DNA of 64,000 nt, taken from the NCBI GenBank assembly GCA_033977085.1, contig CP138906.1, positions 186,001-250,000 of the forward strand, in the 5' to 3' direction. Below, in pieces: positions 63,624 through 64,000 of the stretch. Under the pieces are notes generated by a model. It saw nothing but the letters and a program-made list of their open reading frames with translations, was not told where the DNA came from and made no database searches. Source of the stretch: Apirhabdus apintestini. GTDB taxonomy: Bacteria > Pseudomonadota > Gammaproteobacteria > Enterobacterales > Enterobacteriaceae. A program made the translations under genes and the position numbers. Numbering within the stretch: the stretch's first letter is position 1; every line of letters begins with the position of its first letter.

Positions 63624-64000
63624 TCTTTATCGTTGGCGGCAACGGTAGCGGTAAAACCACGCTGGCAAACTTGCTGGTGGGGATCTTCCCGCTGACAGCG
63701 GCCAACTGTGGCTGAATGGCAACCCCGTCGCGGCAGACGATCTGCAGCACTAGCGTCAGCACTTTTCAGTGATCTTCAGCGATTTCTTTCTGTTTGATGA
63801 TGTCGCGTTCGTCACCGATCGAACACAGGAGCAGGTTGAGCATCTTCTAGACGGACGCTTCTCTACCGTCGCACTCTCTCAGGGGCAGCGCAAAAGACTG
63901 GCTCTGTTGCAGAGCCTGGCTGGAGGACCGTCCGATCTATCTGTTTGATGAATGGGCCGCTGACCAGGATCCCGAGTTTAAGGCCGTTTTCTATCTCGAA
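63624..64000 (+). pseudogene. Cyclic-peptide exporter ABC protein (YojI/SyrD-like), decayed fragment
   Basis: Starting at the IS66 border: FIVGGNGSGKTTLANLLVGIFPL (Walker A), then in another frame DSGQLWLNGNPVAADDLQH, a TAG where Trp is expected, RQHFSVIFSDFFLFDDV, STVALSQGQRKRLALLQSL (signature) and, after a further shift, DRPIYLFDEWAADQDPEFKAVFYLE (Walker B and the family-typical DEWAADQDPEFK). The N-terminal membrane domain is missing. The nonsense substitution indicates genuine decay. The gene runs out of the window. Confidence 0.8.

Overview
The window comes from an enterobacterial genome (order Enterobacterales, probably family Enterobacteriaceae). The signs are a SPI-7/PFGI-1-class integrative conjugative element (ICE) backbone, a tRNA-Phe attachment fragment matching the enterobacterial pheU/pheV 3' end, a DUF2913 gene, PerC-type and VasL/TssC-type genes, and IS21 (IS100-like), IS66 and ISL3 insertion sequences. 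I cannot name the genus.

Layout. (1) 1-5043: the end of an IS100-like IS21 copy, a 5'-truncated type VI secretion gene (vasL-like), a Myb/SANT-repeat DNA-binding gene split by a second IS21 element, and a PerC-like gene. (2) 5100-9287: a three-gene ABC-three-component (ABC-3C) type operon with a nuclease-like effector, a middle component and an SMC-like ATPase. (3) 9548-16602: a fragment of a Gp2-like gene, then three unrecognised genes, the last split by an IS100-like element. (4) 16951-19402: an unknown island gene, a terminator, a P4-type integrase and a 47-bp tRNA-Phe 3' fragment (att). (5) 19502-50346: the left half of an SPI-7-class ICE: parA, dnaB-like helicase, parB, DksA-like, DUF2786, DUF2857, STY4528-type replication gene, TIGR03761, topB, DUF3577 (split by an IS), ssb, Rpn nuclease and macro-domain cargo, then the type IVB pilus operon pilL-pilV with a seven-site shufflon and a truncated rci recombinase. 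(6) 50347-63623: IS-dominated debris: IS100-like copy, Gp2-like gene split by an ISL3 element, DUF2913, a tssC fragment, nested IS66 elements, two unknown minus-strand genes and a third IS66. (7) 63624-64000: decayed cyclic-peptide exporter ABC gene.

How it fits together. The ICE genes divide into replication/partition (parA, helicase, parB, STY4528-type Rep, topB, ssb) and a thin conjugative pilus whose tip adhesin PilV is varied by Rci inversion. The conjugation T4SS, relaxase and coupling genes expected further along are absent, because the element is cut at rci by an IS copy with no target duplication. Integrase-att-parA adjacency fits either an excised circle junction or two elements in tandem at tRNA-Phe. 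The ABC-3C operon and the unknown genes sit on the integrase side, where defence cargo is common.

Data quality. About half of the long genes are broken by single-base frameshifts. Most are one base missing from a short homopolymer. Three copies of the same IS carry 5, 5 and 6 bases at one such site. I therefore treat most simple frameshifts as probable consensus errors, and IS insertions, missing target duplications and nonsense changes as real.
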